From contig JABCRI010001343.1 of assembly GCA_015143295.1 (NCBI GenBank), positions 186,001 to 250,000 on the forward strand: a DNA stretch of 64,000 nt, in the 5' to 3' direction. The DNA is from Tetracentron sinense. Lineage: Eukaryota > Streptophyta > Magnoliopsida > Trochodendrales > Trochodendraceae. The notes below the pieces were generated by a model, which worked only from the letters and a program-made list of their open reading frames with translations, searched no databases and was not told where the DNA came from. Positions within the stretch are counted from its first letter, which is position 1; each line of letters opens with the position of its first letter. This document shows positions 22,042 through 34,506 of the stretch, piece after piece. The position numbers and the translations under genes are program-made.

Positions 22042-25000
22042 GGTTTCAAGTACATTCATCCCACTCTACTGAATCCAGTTCTTCATCGAATTTGTCCTTT
22101 ACCCTTCTTAAATATTGGCTTTGAGCCCATGTTCTGTGGGCATTAGTACAACATCCATTTCATGGGTCTCGCTTACGAAATTTTTCGGACCAACATCACA
22201 ATTTTCATTTCAGATTAGATATAAGTTCTCTGATAGAGCTAAATGTCTTCCATTCTTGTTTTTTTGCTCTGTTGATTGAGGAAGGAGACTCTAAAATATT
22301 ATGACATTGGCCTTGGGAGCATCGGAGGGTCCTTGGAGTGTTTATTTGATAATATCAGAGATTTTTGTATCTTACATGAATATTGTACCGATATACTTAT
22401 TTTATTGGTATCCTCGTTGGGGTAGGAATGTTGTGCTCTGACGAGGCATTCAGTTTGGTTGTTGTGTGTTGGAAAGATATAGGAAATAAAAGATGATCTT
22501 TCAATTGTGCTCAGGATTCAGATAAATTTCCAGGAAAAATGAACAGAATTTGGGTTTTGGAGACTAAAAATTTCAAGGTGAGAAGAAAAGAGAACTCGGA
22601 GGCAACCTTGCAAAACTAATCATTTAAGAGAATGATGAAAAGAAGAATCAAGGCCTTAGCTTATCCGAACTGAACAATAGCAGCCTAAAGCTAAACTTAT
22701 CAGAAGCAGCATCGCTGCTTGATCAACAGGGAGTAACATCTCAAAGTACGGGGATCAAAATCTTTAACTTTGTCAGGCGGATTTGAGAGCCGTGTGATGG
22801 GACACTACTCTGAACCATTAGGGTTCTGTAGTTTTTCAGTAGCATGTGGAGTGAGTTGCTCTTTATTTTAGTCTCTCGGAGTGAAGATTCCATAAAAGTC
22901 TGATAGGAGATTGTCTGCCAGGAAAGTCATTTAAGAAGCCGATTAGAATAGCTGAGATTCATACAACACTACACTTGTGGAGATCAAAATCTTGCAGTAG
23001 ATGGATGACTGCAGTGGAAAGCCTTCCTATGGACACTCGCGTTCTAGAGCTCACAGAGGTTTCTTCCTACTGTTACAAAGAAGGGAATAAGTCACCGAAA
23101 TTTCAACTTCATGTTTGTCCATTCTTGGTTAGGAGGACAACACACTGAGAGAACCTATACAAGAGATGGATGCCCCGAGTTCTTTTTCTCACTAGAATTC
23201 TTTGAATCAAGATAGATTGGGAAGCTCCTCTGACTCTTATTTAACACCCAAAATTTGGTGCTACGCTGGACAAAAGGAATTGAACAATTGGGTTTAGGGT
23301 TTACTGTCCACCAAAATTTATTTCCCAGTATATTTCGTCTGGAGCTCTGGTTGCAAAAAACTGGGTTTTCAACCTTCTTATGTATATCAATTGGGGTTGG
23401 GCTTGCTTATTGAACCCCCAAGGGCCCTGAAATGATTGGCTAGAACTGTAAAATCCAGGTCACTGGTTTAAAAGAATGGTCTCATAGTCCTCAGAATTCT
23501 ATCTGGATCATGGACGAACTGGCACAATTTGGTGATCTAGCTGTGAACTGTGTATCATAGTTTTCGTCTGGATCTGTATCTCCTCGGATTCTTATTTGGG
23601 ATATGGACGAACTGCACCCTTAGGTGATCTAGCCGTAAACTCTGTATCACAGTTTTTTTTTCTGGTTCCATAGTCTCTTTGCTTACTTCAAAATAACAAA
23701 GAACTTTTCATGATCATCATCATCGCTGTCATCGTCATTAGTGCGTTATCCCAAATATTTGAGTCGGGCAATACAAATCTTAAATTGTGTTTGATTGCCT
23801 TTTTTAGAAATGTTTATAACTTAAAAAATGCTTCTCAAAAGAAAAATACTCTAAAAAGCATTAGAGCATTAACAAAAAACTATTCCAAAAAAAGTACCCT
23901 AAGATACAGGTCCGGCCTGTATTTGGTGTTTTTTGAAACCTTTTTCATGGGGTTTGATGGATGCATTGTATGCTCGCCTGTTGAGATTTTTTTTTCCCTC
24001 TCTGATCTTTCTGTCTTTTGTATCTGCTTAACAAACCCTCCCCCACCGTTGTGGAGCTGTTGAAGTCCAGCAAGAATCAGTAAAGTGAAGCTATTCAATG
24101 CAGACCCTGTAGTTCTTCAGTCTCTATCCGAACTCCTGGATCGATGTTAAGGTCGGAATTCCTAATTCAACGCTGACAAGCTCGAGTTCTTGAAACTTCG
24201 AAGAAGGTTGCAGGGAGTTGGGTACACGATAATGTCGCCTGGTATTTATCTAATTGTGGTTGATGAGCTCAAATAGAGAAGATTTCTTTTTGCCTCTTCT
24301 TTGTTTCTGCGGTTCTGATTCTGTTATTGTTTTTGCATATCTGGGTTATGTGCCCTTTTTGTCTCTTTGGAATTTGTAAATTGTATGTTAGTCAGTTATT
24401 TAGTTGTGTTGTTCTTGATTTTTCCCATCTGGCTTGATTTTCTTTGTTCATTTTTTTTCCTCAACATTTTTCTGCTATATTTTTGTTTCTGGGTTATTCT
24501 TGGTTTTGCATATTGGGGTGAGAATGTGAGTATTTAACTAGGTTGTTGGTTTTGTGTTGCTGGTGTGGAACTAGTTCAGATCCACTCGGATGATCTATGT
24601 AGTTCATACCTCTTGTGAGGCGTGCTAGTTCTTTACTGGTATCTTCTTAACTGGTAGTCCAAGTAAACATTGTGATTACCAGGCCACCTCTATTTTCTAA
24701 AAAAACTCAATTGATACTGGAACCAATATCTACCCACCATGGAATCTCCAAACCTCTGTAAAAAATTAACTTGAGTCACATCTTGTCATGTTGTATCTGG
24801 AATATATATACGGATGATCACAACTGAGGATATGATGCAGTTAGGAATAGCCGAAATCTGACCATAACTAAGAATAATCTTGTCAATCTGCGATATTTTT
24901 TCAGGATACGTCTGTCCTAGGTAATTATGATAGCTCTTGTGGATCCCTCTAAGAAATGCCAGTCTTACATCTTCAGAGTGATGAACTTCTTGCACCTTCA

Positions 25001-25500
25001 GTTGATGTACAATGAGCAGCATTAGAAGCATTTAGATGTAGTTGACTCTTGGGCAACTGAAATGGGGTGGAAATGTAGAAAGTATATTTCATTTGTTTGG
25101 GTGGAGTTGTATACTTGTATTGGACATGATGAGAGTTATTTGGCCTTTTTAGACTACATCTCCTATTCCTCTCGATTTGTAATCCAATACACAAATCCAT
25201 TGGTTCTGTTAGTTTAGCTATATGTTGTGTAACATCAACGATTTCCACATAAGGCGGTGAGATGATGTCTTGAGTAGCTACGTATCTAGGAAACAAGAGT
25301 AATTCAGATTGGCTCTAATTCGTTTAGAAAGCTCAGAATTTGATAACTTCGACTCCATTAGCAACCACTTATGAATCATTTTTAGCCTACCCCCCCTCCC
25401 TCTCCCCCCTCCCCTCAAGTTTTGGATCAAACTAATGCATTGACACAAATAGTTCACGGGCGAAAATCGAGTTATTTGGGTCTTGGAGGATTGATAGGGT
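22042..25500. other. Long gene-poor stretch
   Basis: No complete gene is recognised. A two-copy direct repeat containing TGGACGAACTG and GGTGATCTAGC lies at about 23501-23566 and 23596-23656. At about 24060-24245 a leader-like sequence ends in ATGTCGCCTG before GT and a long T-rich stretch, which could be a first exon and intron, but no second exon was found. A pyrimidine run lies near 25390-25416. Confidence 0.35.
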
Positions 25501-25508
25501 GAACCGGC

Positions 25509-25568
25509 AGTTTTCAGATTTGAGATATCCATCCTAGTCAGTTTTCAGATTTGAGATATTCATCCTAG
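25509..25568. repeat. 30-bp direct tandem repeat, two copies
   Basis: The unit contains GTTTTCAGATTTGAGATAT and CATCCTAGTCA; the copies are 25509-25538 and 25539-25568, with one substitution. Confidence 0.85.
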
Positions 25569-25597
25569 TCACTATGGATGTATTTGCCCAATTGATA

Positions 25598-25832
25598 CGT
25601 CTGAAGGAATTAATGTTGGACTTATCGGATCCTTAGTGATTCATGCGTGGATCGGTCAATGGGGGTCCCTAGAAAGCCCATTTGATGGTAAGGGCTGTTC
25701 AAGGTTTACAACGTCTAAAGGAATTAATGGAATTAATGTTGGACTTATCGGATCCTTAGTGATTCATGCGTGGATCGGTCAATGGGGGTCCCTAGAAAGC
25801 CCATTTGATGGTAAGGGCTGTTCAAGGTTTAC
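25598..25832. repeat. Two-copy tandem repeat, period about 113-122 bp
   Basis: The copies 25598-25710 and 25711-25832 are almost identical over GATCCTTAGTGATTCATGCG and onward to CAAGGTTTACA. The second copy has a 9-bp expansion (an extra GGAATTAAT). The near identity implies recent duplication. Confidence 0.9.
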
Positions 25833-25859
25833 AAGGATGGATCTGTGGTGGAATATACC

Positions 25860-27060
25860 CTAGGATTAATTGGAAACAAATAGATGGCAACCAAAACGAC
25901 AAAGAGAAAAAAAAAAAAAAAATGTAATCACACATGACATGAGCAGTTACGTGGTTTACCCAAAGCTTACATCCACAGGTGAGGTGATGACGATTGGAGT
26001 GTTTTTACAATGAGAAATGCAAAAGGGTTACAAAGATCACTCTCAGCTTCTCCGGATAAAAAAAGACCTTAGATAGTTTCTCCGAATAAAAAACCTTAAG
26101 ACAAAATATTATCATATATACTCTTAATACGCTTGGTCAGAAATAGACTCCCAAGTACAATTAAGGAAACCCCCAACACTCGTCAGGATGGGTCTATGGT
26201 CCACCTTTGAGGCTTACGTAATCTGAACCCAAGTACAATTAGAAACCCCCAACACTATTGAAACATTGTAAATGTTGTTGCAGCTGAACAATCGACTAAG
26301 TTAAGTTCACGATCTAGGAGATAAGCGACTAACGTAGGTAACGATATCCGAAGCAAATATAAAGATAAAAAATTGGAGCGGTCTGTGGTCCAACTTTGAG
26401 GCATACTTATCTGCTTCCATTTTGACAATTGTCTTAACTCGAACCTTCCGGAAATCCCTGGGAGACAACATGCTGATCGGACAGCGTAACCACTGTGGAT
26501 GAGTCACCAGGGAACCATAATTTTGTAATTTGTAGGTCGCATGCCATGCCAGTGGTAGATCACACTTGGCAGCCATGGATTCTGCCACTAGGTGGCATAA
26601 GTCATCCTTTTGAATTACAATAACGACTACCATTAAAAAAACAATAAAGTCGACTAACAAATTATACACACTAAACGCATTCAAATGAACTTTTATTATA
26701 CCATCACATCTATGAATTTTACACCCACACGTAATCCCTATCATTCTTATTGCTCTTTCGTATATACAAAGAAAGAATTTGAAATATTAATCTCGCTCCA
26801 AAACTGCCTCTATTATCTTAGCCAAGTCCTCCAATCTAAAAACCTATAGAGAACCAACTGAGACCGGGTTAGCTCCAACCCAAACAAGAAGCGATTCAAA
26901 AAAGAATATATTATAAACGAATGAACATCCACTCCAACACCCCAAGAGTACTCGGTCGAACACCAAAAGAGGAAGAAATGGGATTCTTGATAGCTCCTAT
27001 ATTGCAGTCCTCTTAAGTTGTTTCACTTTTCTTCAATTGTACTCTTCTTCCTCCTTTAGA
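25860..27060. other. Intergenic DNA and DREB2 3' flank
   Basis: It includes an A run at about 25904-25921 and CGTGGTTTACCCAAAGCTTAC, a phrase common in plant retroelement debris. A 145-codon minus frame (26307-26744) has no recognisable domain. The last 60-100 bp are probably DREB2 3' UTR. Confidence 0.4.
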
Positions 27061-27064
27061 TGCC

Positions 27065-28348
27065 TTAAAGCCTTGGGAATCCAAATTCAAGCAATCCTTG
27101 CTCGTCTAACCCAATACTGTAATTCCCCTCCTGCTTGACTGGCTTCAAGAAATTGTAAGTGTAGTCCAAATCAGGTTCCATATGATTCAAGCTCCCGAGC
27201 AGCTTTGCATCTGGGTTCTGCAATTGGTATGATAGATCTGATGGCTTCCCACATTGCAACTGTTCTTCGCCAGAAACCCCTAATTGATTGGAATCATATT
27301 TCCACTCTTGTTTCATTTCAGCCCTCCAAAAAGGGTCAGTGTCCATAGTCCGCAAAAGCTCCTCCATATCAAACATTTCTTCCTTGGAGAAACTCGGCAA
27401 CCGGTGCTGCTGTTCACTTAAGCGATCAGACTCCATAACATCCACACACTCATTCTTTGACTCAGCCACAGTAGCTCCTACTTCTCCATTATCATGTTCG
27501 ACAAGCTTCACCTTTGAATTCGCAGCTGCAGATACCTCGGAATGGTTTGATGTTGCTGTGTAGTAGGAATTAGGTGGGGTCGTAACCAAAGACGAATCAT
27601 TAGATGTAGAACATTGAGGGAGGTTGAGCCGGGCACAAGGGCCATACATAATCCTTGCAGCTTCATCATAAGCAAGAGCAGCTTCAATGGCGGTAGGGAA
27701 AGTACCGAGCCAGAGTCGACTACCTCTCTTTGGTTCGCGAATCTCTGCAACCCACTTGCCCCATGTTCTCTGCCTTACACCTCTGTAGTTACAGTTTGAG
27801 TTATCAGGTCCTCCTTTACCTTTCATACACCCCTTTTTTGAGCCCTTGGCAGGAATTTTAAGGACCTGTTTTCCTGAATCGAGTTGATCATTGTGCTCTT
27901 TCCACTTCCGGAGAGTCTCCGCTACAGAACTACACTCATTGTGTTTCCTTCGCGGTTTTCTCTTCCTGAAAGAATTTAAAAGTTCAGAAAACCGGGTTAG
28001 AGCCATCCACAAGCAAAACCAGTTTAACCATTTCGCAGAAAATTTCCCAGACTACTATAGAACTACTAGACCCATTGCGTTTAATCATCAACCAGAAGAA
28101 GATGAAAGACTCTGAACCCTAATTCAAACCAAACAGAGAAAATACCTGACACACAAAATTAAAAAAAAAAAAAAAGAGATTCGGATACCCTTTTGCAAAT
28201 GGCTGTGATTTCGACTTTGAAATGATTTGATCAAAATAAGAAAAGCAAATTACCAAACCATTCAAGAAAAAAACAAGCATTCATCAAAATGAAAAGAAGA
28301 AAGAATCCAAATGAAATAAACTGACCTCTCGATAATCTCCGACGACAT
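27065..28348 (-). CDS. DREB2: DREB2-type AP2/ERF transcription factor
   Basis: Nuclear activator that binds DRE/CRT elements of drought- and heat-responsive genes. I infer two coding exons: 28326-28348 (ATG TCG TCG..., encoding MSSEIIE and part of R) and 27065-27965. They join through a donor GAG|GTCAGT and an acceptor TTCTTTCAG into a 307-residue protein. Features in order: a basic RKRKPRRKH stretch (about 8-16, likely NLS), the conserved [16 protein letters not shown] motif (about 49-63), the AP2 domain from YRGVRQR to ARLN (about 68-122) with the Val14 and Glu19 diagnostic of DREB proteins, then an S/T-rich stretch and an acidic C-terminus including [14 protein letters not shown]. The ATG at 28348 is the first ATG below the TATA box, which supports this start over an in-intron ATG at 28006. 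The subgroup is assigned from motifs only. Confidence 0.9.
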
Positions 28349-28556
28349 GCGCAACGAAGAAATCCTTCCGATAAAGATGCTTTTGTACTTCTCTTAAATC
28401 CTTTTTCTGTTCTTATCTTCTGTTTCTTTTTCTGGTGTTCCCCTCTCTTTTCTTTGTTGTGGGGTACTCTGGTTTTCACTTCTTGTAGCAATTGTGTTTC
28501 AAAGCTTCTCTCTCTTGGAGACGAAGTATTCTCCTTTTAAGGAAAGCTTTGATGAG

Positions 28557-28564
28557 TATTTATA
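28557..28564 (-). promoter_or_regulatory. TATA box of DREB2
   Basis: On the minus strand TATAAATA occurs in ACATATAAATACTC, about 210 bp upstream of the ATG at 28348. This predicts a 5' leader of roughly 180 nt with no upstream ATG. In the duplicate at about 48030-48036 the box is retained as GTATTTATAACC on the plus strand. Confidence 0.65.
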
Positions 28565-29324
28565 TGTTATAACCCTCTCGAGATATTTCCAAAAACTCCA
28601 TTAAATGTTATGACGTGGTGCATCTCTTATTGTGACTTTTGCCACGTTGCTCCTCGGAAGTTTCCCGAGTGCCAACTTGGCTACCCTCGCTTTCTTGGCG
28701 ACCAAGATTTGACCTTTTAGAGTGCTTCCTTAATTGCCTGAATGTCTTCCAGTAATTTCGATTGTGCCACTACTCTATCTTGTGGAAATAACTATTTCAT
28801 CCTTCGTTTTGTCGTTTTTTTCTTACTTCACCATTTCTCAAGTCTTTTAGATATCAAATTCAAGTGTTCTTTATGAATCTAAAATGCAGGAACGGTTACT
28901 GATGACGTCTTTACATACGCTCAAGCAAGGGTCTAGTTTGTTCATCCAAAAACAAAAAGCAAGGGTCTAGTTGACAAACAGTGGGCCCAGTCAAATCCGA
29001 TGTTTGAACCGTATTTAACAATACGCCGTTTTTAGCTTAAAAAACAAAAGGGTGTTTGTGTTTCGAGATTGCACCTTTCAGTACCGGGGAATGCTGTTTT
29101 TCATAATTTTAGCATTTATAAAAAGTCTTAAAAATCCTTTTATTATTGGTTTCGAAAGAAAAAGAATAAAAAGAGAGATTTACGTATGTGGATGAGATAA
29201 AAGAAACTCACCTACTCCCCTCATCTTCCAACCATCCCTTCATTACATTCTACATTGGTTTTGAAATAAGAAGAAAATATGAAAAAAGCACAAAAATCTA
29301 AGTTTTTCCAAAGTTATTTGCGTG

Positions 29325-29760
29325 CATGGTCGATACAATGTATCGACCTACTATATTTTATGTAGCGACCTAATACAAAAATGCATTAGGTTGATACATG
29401 TATCAACCTAGTACATTTCATGTATCGATTGTACCAGATTGATACATATATTGACTTAGTGCATTTCATGTATCAACTAATACAGAAATGCACTAGGTAG
29501 ATACATGTATACCCAGTGCATTTCATGTATCGACTGTAGTGACCTAATACAAAATACACTATATTGATACATGTATCGATCTAATGCATTTCATGTATCG
29601 ACTTAGTACATTTTATGTTTCGACTGTAGCGACCTAGTGCATTTCATGTATCAATTATAGCGAATTAATACAAAATGCACTAGATTAATACATGTATCGA
29701 CCTAGTGTATTTCATGTAACGACCTAATACAAAATGTATCGACCAGATCAATACAGTCGT
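29325..29760. repeat. Minisatellite of near-palindromic ATACATGTAT units
   Basis: There are many irregular copies of a roughly 30-60 bp unit built from TGATACATGTATCGACCTAG, TGCATTTCATGTATCGAC and GACCTAATACAAAATGCAC. The core GATACATGTATC is a perfect palindrome. The whole array is also present in unit B (58340-58705) with a different copy arrangement. Confidence 0.85.
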
Positions 29761-30452
29761 CTTCAACTTTGGAAACACGATTGTAAGTCATAGAAAACGA
29801 AAAAAAAAACACATGTAAATACATATATAACATGAAATTTAAGGTTTTGAATCATAAATGCAATTATTATAAACATTTTTTCATTGATTAATCATATATG
29901 CAATGATTTTTTTGAATTCATTTTTTTCAAAACACAAGAAACCCGAAAATGAGGGTTGTTCTTTGGTTAATGACGTTCTTTTACGAAAAGAACATAGAAA
30001 AAACGCTCTTTGAACGGAGATCTCTCGCCGGAAATGGGGTAAGAACGAAGTTCTCTCATCAGAAATGGAGTGAGAACGAAGAACTCAACGGAAATGGGGT
30101 GGGGATACCCAAAGTCTTTTCTTCAAATGATTTGGATAAAATGAGAAAAGTTCGCATGCGCGAATAGATGCACATGTGTGTGGAGGCATTTAGAGAAGGA
30201 TTTTCAAAACGTGGGTATTTAGTAAAGAACCCCATACAAGAGGGGCAATCTGGAAAAAAAAACTCAAAACAAAAAGGTTGTGATTCAATGCGCTCAGTGC
30301 GCATTATCATCCTGATCGAGAATCTAATGACACCAAGGCACCTAGTGGGACCCGTATGTCAGACTAAGTATCTTGAAACCATTGGATTTTAGATCGGATG
30401 GTAGTATGTAGATAGCATGTGTCATCGAGCGCATACAGTAACAATCTCTGGG

Positions 30453-30494
<42 letters not shown>

Positions 30495-31190
30495 GTTTTC
30501 CTGCACTGTATGATCATCTTTTGATTTGGGTCGTGGGGAAAATGATTTGGTGGGCATTTGGTACACTAGAAGTTTCGACATGCCTGATCTGAATAAGAAT
30601 GCGAAAGGAGCTCAAACTTTGAAGAGCAAGAGTAGTTGAGAACCGGCCAGGCCAAATCTCAAAACCAAACATATTCCAAATGGGTATGTTAGGCTTTACT
30701 GTTTTTTTTTTTTGGACGGTAAGCTTGGGGTTAGGTGGACCCTAACCAGATTAATTAAAACCAATAGAGAACAAATCCTACAATATTTGCATCATGAAGC
30801 ATCTTCCCTTATAATGGCAAGAAGAGGCTCGGGTAATTTGTCTGTAGACAAAATAACATCTGAGTTTAAGTTTTTTAAAAAAAGGAAGCAAGGAAATCTG
30901 CTGCTTTTGGTTTGTCTTTTTTCAAGAGTGAGTTATCTCCACATTCCTAAAAATTCGAAAAAGATTTTGTATTCTCCTCCACTGTCTTCATGGATAAAAC
31001 ATATAGAACAATGTTATGCTGACTATCTAGTTATCCACTCTCCCCCATTTTATATTTTATCCATGAAAACAAAATAGTATGACACTTTTTTTATTAGAAC
31101 CATCAATTTTGTTTTGTCTTTCTATTTTAAAATAAGAAAATCTATAAGAGGTGGACAATTAGAAAATAGACGTAGCAGCCAATTGCATTG
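29761..31190. other. Unit A spacer, no gene recognised
   Basis: It contains a TA microsatellite at about 30456-30491 and a T run at about 30702-30714 followed by GGACGGTAAGCTTGGGG, which could be the 3' end of a minus-strand retroposon. Short frames in it are also broken in the unit B copy, so they are unlikely to be genes. Confidence 0.45.
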
Positions 31191-31197
31191 AACTCTA

Positions 31198-31463
31198 GGA
31201 GAGTTCAATCTCACTTACAAATCAACACGTGCCTCTTTTAACCTATATTAATTGTGGTTAAGATATATCAACCCTTAGAATTCAACAATCTAACCTTAGT
31301 TTTTAGAAAAAAAAAATCTCTAATTAAAAATTTATCCCTAAGGGTTAATATTTTTATTAATATTTGTTTTTAAAAATTAAAGTTTAATTGTTGAACCGGG
31401 TTGGTGAATCTTAACCATAGTTAATAAATAAAAAATTATAGTTGGACACATGTTTCAATCGCA
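31198..31463. mobile_element. GAGAGTTCAATCG-family MITE in unit A
   Basis: It begins GGAGAGTTCAATCTCAC and AACACGTGCC. The right arm carries TCTTAACCATAGTTAATA and GGACACATGTTTCAATCGC. The same element is in unit B (about 60093-60639), so the insertion predates the duplication. Confidence 0.65.
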
Positions 31464-32188
31464 ATTGGGTATGATTCTATCTAATTCAAAACACGTATAT
31501 TTTTCTAGAAGAAAGTGATTTTAGAGCTAGCATTCATCTCCGACAATTACATGAAACTATTCTAGCACAGAAGCCCTACGTAACACCCACAGCTGTTGCG
31601 GAGCTAGAAGTTAGAAGTGGATATATGGTCAAACAGTCAAACAGCACACTGAATTTTGGGTCTCCGCGTAACTTCGCGGTTTTCAATCCGTGTCCCCTAA
31701 TCCATTTGCTTAAAACGTGGACGGTCTCTCTGGTGTCTGGTTATGAAAAGGGCATCGAATCACACCACGCCAACACCTCAGTGTCTCTGTCTCTATCCCA
31801 TGTCTCTTCCCTGTTGTTCTCCCTTATCCTATCCTTTTTACTTCTCTTTGACTGTAATGCCCTTTTAATTTAATATGCTTATTCAACAACACTCTCCACT
31901 TTGCCCCTTCACTTACTCCAATCTAGTTTGTTGCCCTTGGTGTTGTTTCCGGCTTTCGTTGAAGGTGAGAGTGCTAGCTACACTCTCGGCAACATGGATT
32001 TTGTGTCGGGTCACTTTCAGCTCCATCATAAAGTTCTTATCTTCTTGTCGAAACAATGGAGATTGTATTAAAGAAGTAATCTCTATGAAACTCATGACCA
32101 AACATCTACGCGCTTATTTGAAGGGTTCACAAGTAACCTTCTTTCTCATTGGCATCATTCCTTGACCTGACCAGAATCAAGTCCATTA

Positions 32189-32479
32189 GGCCTCAGATTT
32201 TCTGTGGCATATGCCAAAAAAGTGGTCTCCGACTTGGCATAAAAAGGGAGAAGTTATTTCATTTTCGCCCGATGATTTTGACTTCTCTCTACTTGATATA
32301 TCTTTCCCTTTTTCTCATCATTTTATTGTCACATGTCACAATATGTGTGAAGTCAAAATAGGGGAATATGTGTGAAGTCAAAATAGGGGACAATGAAATG
32401 ACTTCTCCAACCAAGTATCGCACACAATGTAGTATCCCGAAACCACTTTTCTGGCATCAGCCAGGGAGAATCTGAGGCC
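32189..32479. mobile_element. MITE present in both duplication units (A copy)
   Basis: The ends GGCCTCAGATTTTCTGTGGC and the inverse of GGCCTCAGATTCTCCCTGGC enclose AAGTGGTCTCCGA and AAACCACTTTTCTGG subterminal words. The flanks AGTCCATTA and AATCCATTG look like an 8-9 bp target duplication. The interior has a small tandem duplication of TGTGTGAAGTCAAAATAGGG. Confidence 0.7.
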
Positions 32480-32849
32480 AATCCATTGACATTAGCCAAA
32501 ATGCTTTTCCGATTTCTTTTTTCTTTCACATTTTGAAATATTCCAAACATAACCTAAACCAAGAAGGTCATATATGAACCCAATGGGGAGAAAATAGCAT
32601 AAGCCAAACTTTATTCAATATTCAATGTAGTTGCTAGACATCCTCCCCTGTATCTTTAAGAATACCAAAGTCAATCCAAAGAGGTGTTTTGGGAGGATTT
32701 TGTCTTGGTTTCAACTAGTTAGGTATGAAGTTTGGTCAGGCTGGAGGACTGCTTATTTATGCTTAATTTCCTATTGGGACTTTTGATTGTTCGTCTCCTA
32801 TGTTACACTTGGGGAAGTACTATTGACACACCCCGATGGGAGGTGAGCT

Positions 32850-33264
32850 TGTTGGGAAAAATCTGTTTTGGAAAAATCTGTTTTGGAAAAAATAGTTTTT
32901 ATAAACTTTGATCCAAAATATAAGTGGGACCCACAAGAGTTTTGAGGCGGGTCCAAGTGGATCTGTGTTCTCCTCCATGAGGAGATTAACGTGGTATAAT
33001 TACTTGTCCAAAATAGTGAAGTGGTAAATGAGAAATTAATCTCAAAGTGGGCCACTTGAACATGTGTTGTAAGTTGAAGAATGGTATAGTATAATAGTCC
33101 CACATCGGAAAACTATTGAAACTATAGCATGGTTTATATACTATTACCTTAGAGTAAATGGTGGGTCCTTGGGGCACCCAAATTTTGCGAAGGAGCGAGC
33201 CCATGCTCCAAGGTGGAACCAACCACACACCCGCACGCGCCGCTCGGCTGGCTGGCTGCTTGGA
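32850..33264 (+). mobile_element. Truncated 5' LTR of copia element 1
   Basis: It starts TGTTGGGAAAAATCTG directly after GGTGAGCT and matches the first 400 or so bases of the LTR at 34507. It then breaks off after GGCTGCTTGG and joins internal sequence GGGAATATCTCAG. Unit B shows the uninterrupted site GGTGAGCTAGGGGTC at about 62093, which proves the insertion edge. Confidence 0.85.
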
Positions 33265-34506
33265 CAGGGAATATCTCAGTTAGAGTATTCTCGAATCATT
33301 GGTAGTTTAATGTATGTCATGAACTGCGACCTGATATAACTTACTCAGTCAACAAACTAAGTAGATATACAAGCAATCCAGGGGAAGACTACTGGAAGGC
33401 GATAGTTAGGGTTCTCAAATATTTGAGATATACCCAAAACTATGGATTGCATTATACAAGATATCCAGCTGTACTTGAAGGGTATAGTGATGCAAATTGG
33501 ATATCTGATACTAATGACTCAAAATCTACTAATGGATTTGTCTTTAAACTTGGAGGTGCATCGGTATCTTGGAAATCTTCTAAAATAACATGTATAGCTA
33601 GATCCACTATAGAATCTGAGTTTATAACTTTAAATAAAGCTGGTAAAGAAGCAGAATGGTTTCGTCACTTTTTAGAAGATATTCCAAGTTGGTCAAAACC
33701 TGTACTAGCTATCTGCATACATTGCGATAGTCAATCTGCGATTGGAATGACACAAAACAGTATATATAACGGTAAATCTCGACATATACGTCGAAGACAC
33801 AATACCGTGAAATAGTTGCTCTCAAATGGAATCATTTTATTGATTATGTAAAGTCAAATAATAACATAACGGATCCGTTAACCAAAGGTTTGACTTTAGA
33901 GTAACTGTATAAATCATCAACGGGAATGGGACTAAAGCCTATATCTAAAGAGTCGACATAATGAAAACCCAACCTAACTGACTGGAGATCCCAAGATCTA
34001 TGTTCAAAGGGACAACCTAATTATGTGTAACTCAGTAATGTCACTGTAAAGAATAAATTTCTTCATCTCATTTCTATGATGAAACAGTGAAAGAATCTAG
34101 GGTAAGCAAAGCTTTTAATGATTCTTATATCTTTAAAATCCAAGTGGGGTATAATGAGATACTCTTGATAAGAGATCACCTATATAAGTGTGAAGAGGGG
34201 TCGCTTCTATAAGAATTTCACTTATGAAAAAACCAGGAGTTGTTCAAGGCCAAATAAATACAACCATGAGAACCAAATGTGTTCGAAAAGGAACTGTGTG
34301 AGCTCTATTGTCTTAGTTTGCACTATGGCTGAACAGTTCAAGATATCATGTTCATTGGATAGCCAGTAAATCCGATATTACTTCACTAAGGAAGGTTCAA
34401 GGCCAAAAACTACCTTTCCCGATACAGTAACTTTTCACTTGTACTCTCTTTTAGTGTCTGCATATATTCTGTATTCTGTTCAGGAATTCTCATTCATGTG
34501 GTGGAT
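33265..34506 (+). mobile_element. Copia element 1 internal remnant, RNase H end
   Basis: It corresponds to 44636-45897 of element 2. It encodes the end of the copia polyprotein: [29 protein letters not shown] and [18 protein letters not shown], with a TAG where element 2 reads CAG in VKQLLSNE. Gag, protease, integrase and most of reverse transcriptase are deleted. The deletion joins LTR directly to the RNase H region. Confidence 0.85.

Larger units (their letters stand above)
27831..32849. repeat. Segmental duplication, unit A (left part)
   Basis: Collinear with unit B: 27831-27931 matches 47388-47490, 28012-28900 matches 47491-48364, 28899-29035 matches 49740-49832, and 29036-32849 matches about 57460-62100. 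The unit runs from DREB2 exon 2 through its promoter, a minisatellite and MITEs to a point near the laccase 3' flank. It is interrupted at 32850 by copia DNA and resumes at 46887. Confidence 0.9.

Noticed and set aside
24786..25532. Three overlapping minus-strand frames, a possible gene
   Set aside because: They are in different frames, show no recognisable domains and have no consistent splice borders.
26307..26744. 145-codon minus-strand frame
   Set aside because: No domain, no promoter or splice context, and flanked by repeat debris.
27065..28012. 315-residue single-exon DREB2 model
   Set aside because: Its first codon is TTG and its N-terminal residues come from intron sequence ending in TTCTTTCAG. 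The two-exon model explains the sequence better.
28231..28491. Upstream ORF in the DREB2 leader
   Set aside because: The frame opens with TTG, not ATG. No ATG exists between the predicted start site and the main ATG, so a classical uORF is absent.
29949..30167. Small gene repeated at 58818-59069 (MRVVLWLM...)
   Set aside because: The two copies differ by indels that change the frame, and neither shows codon-level conservation.
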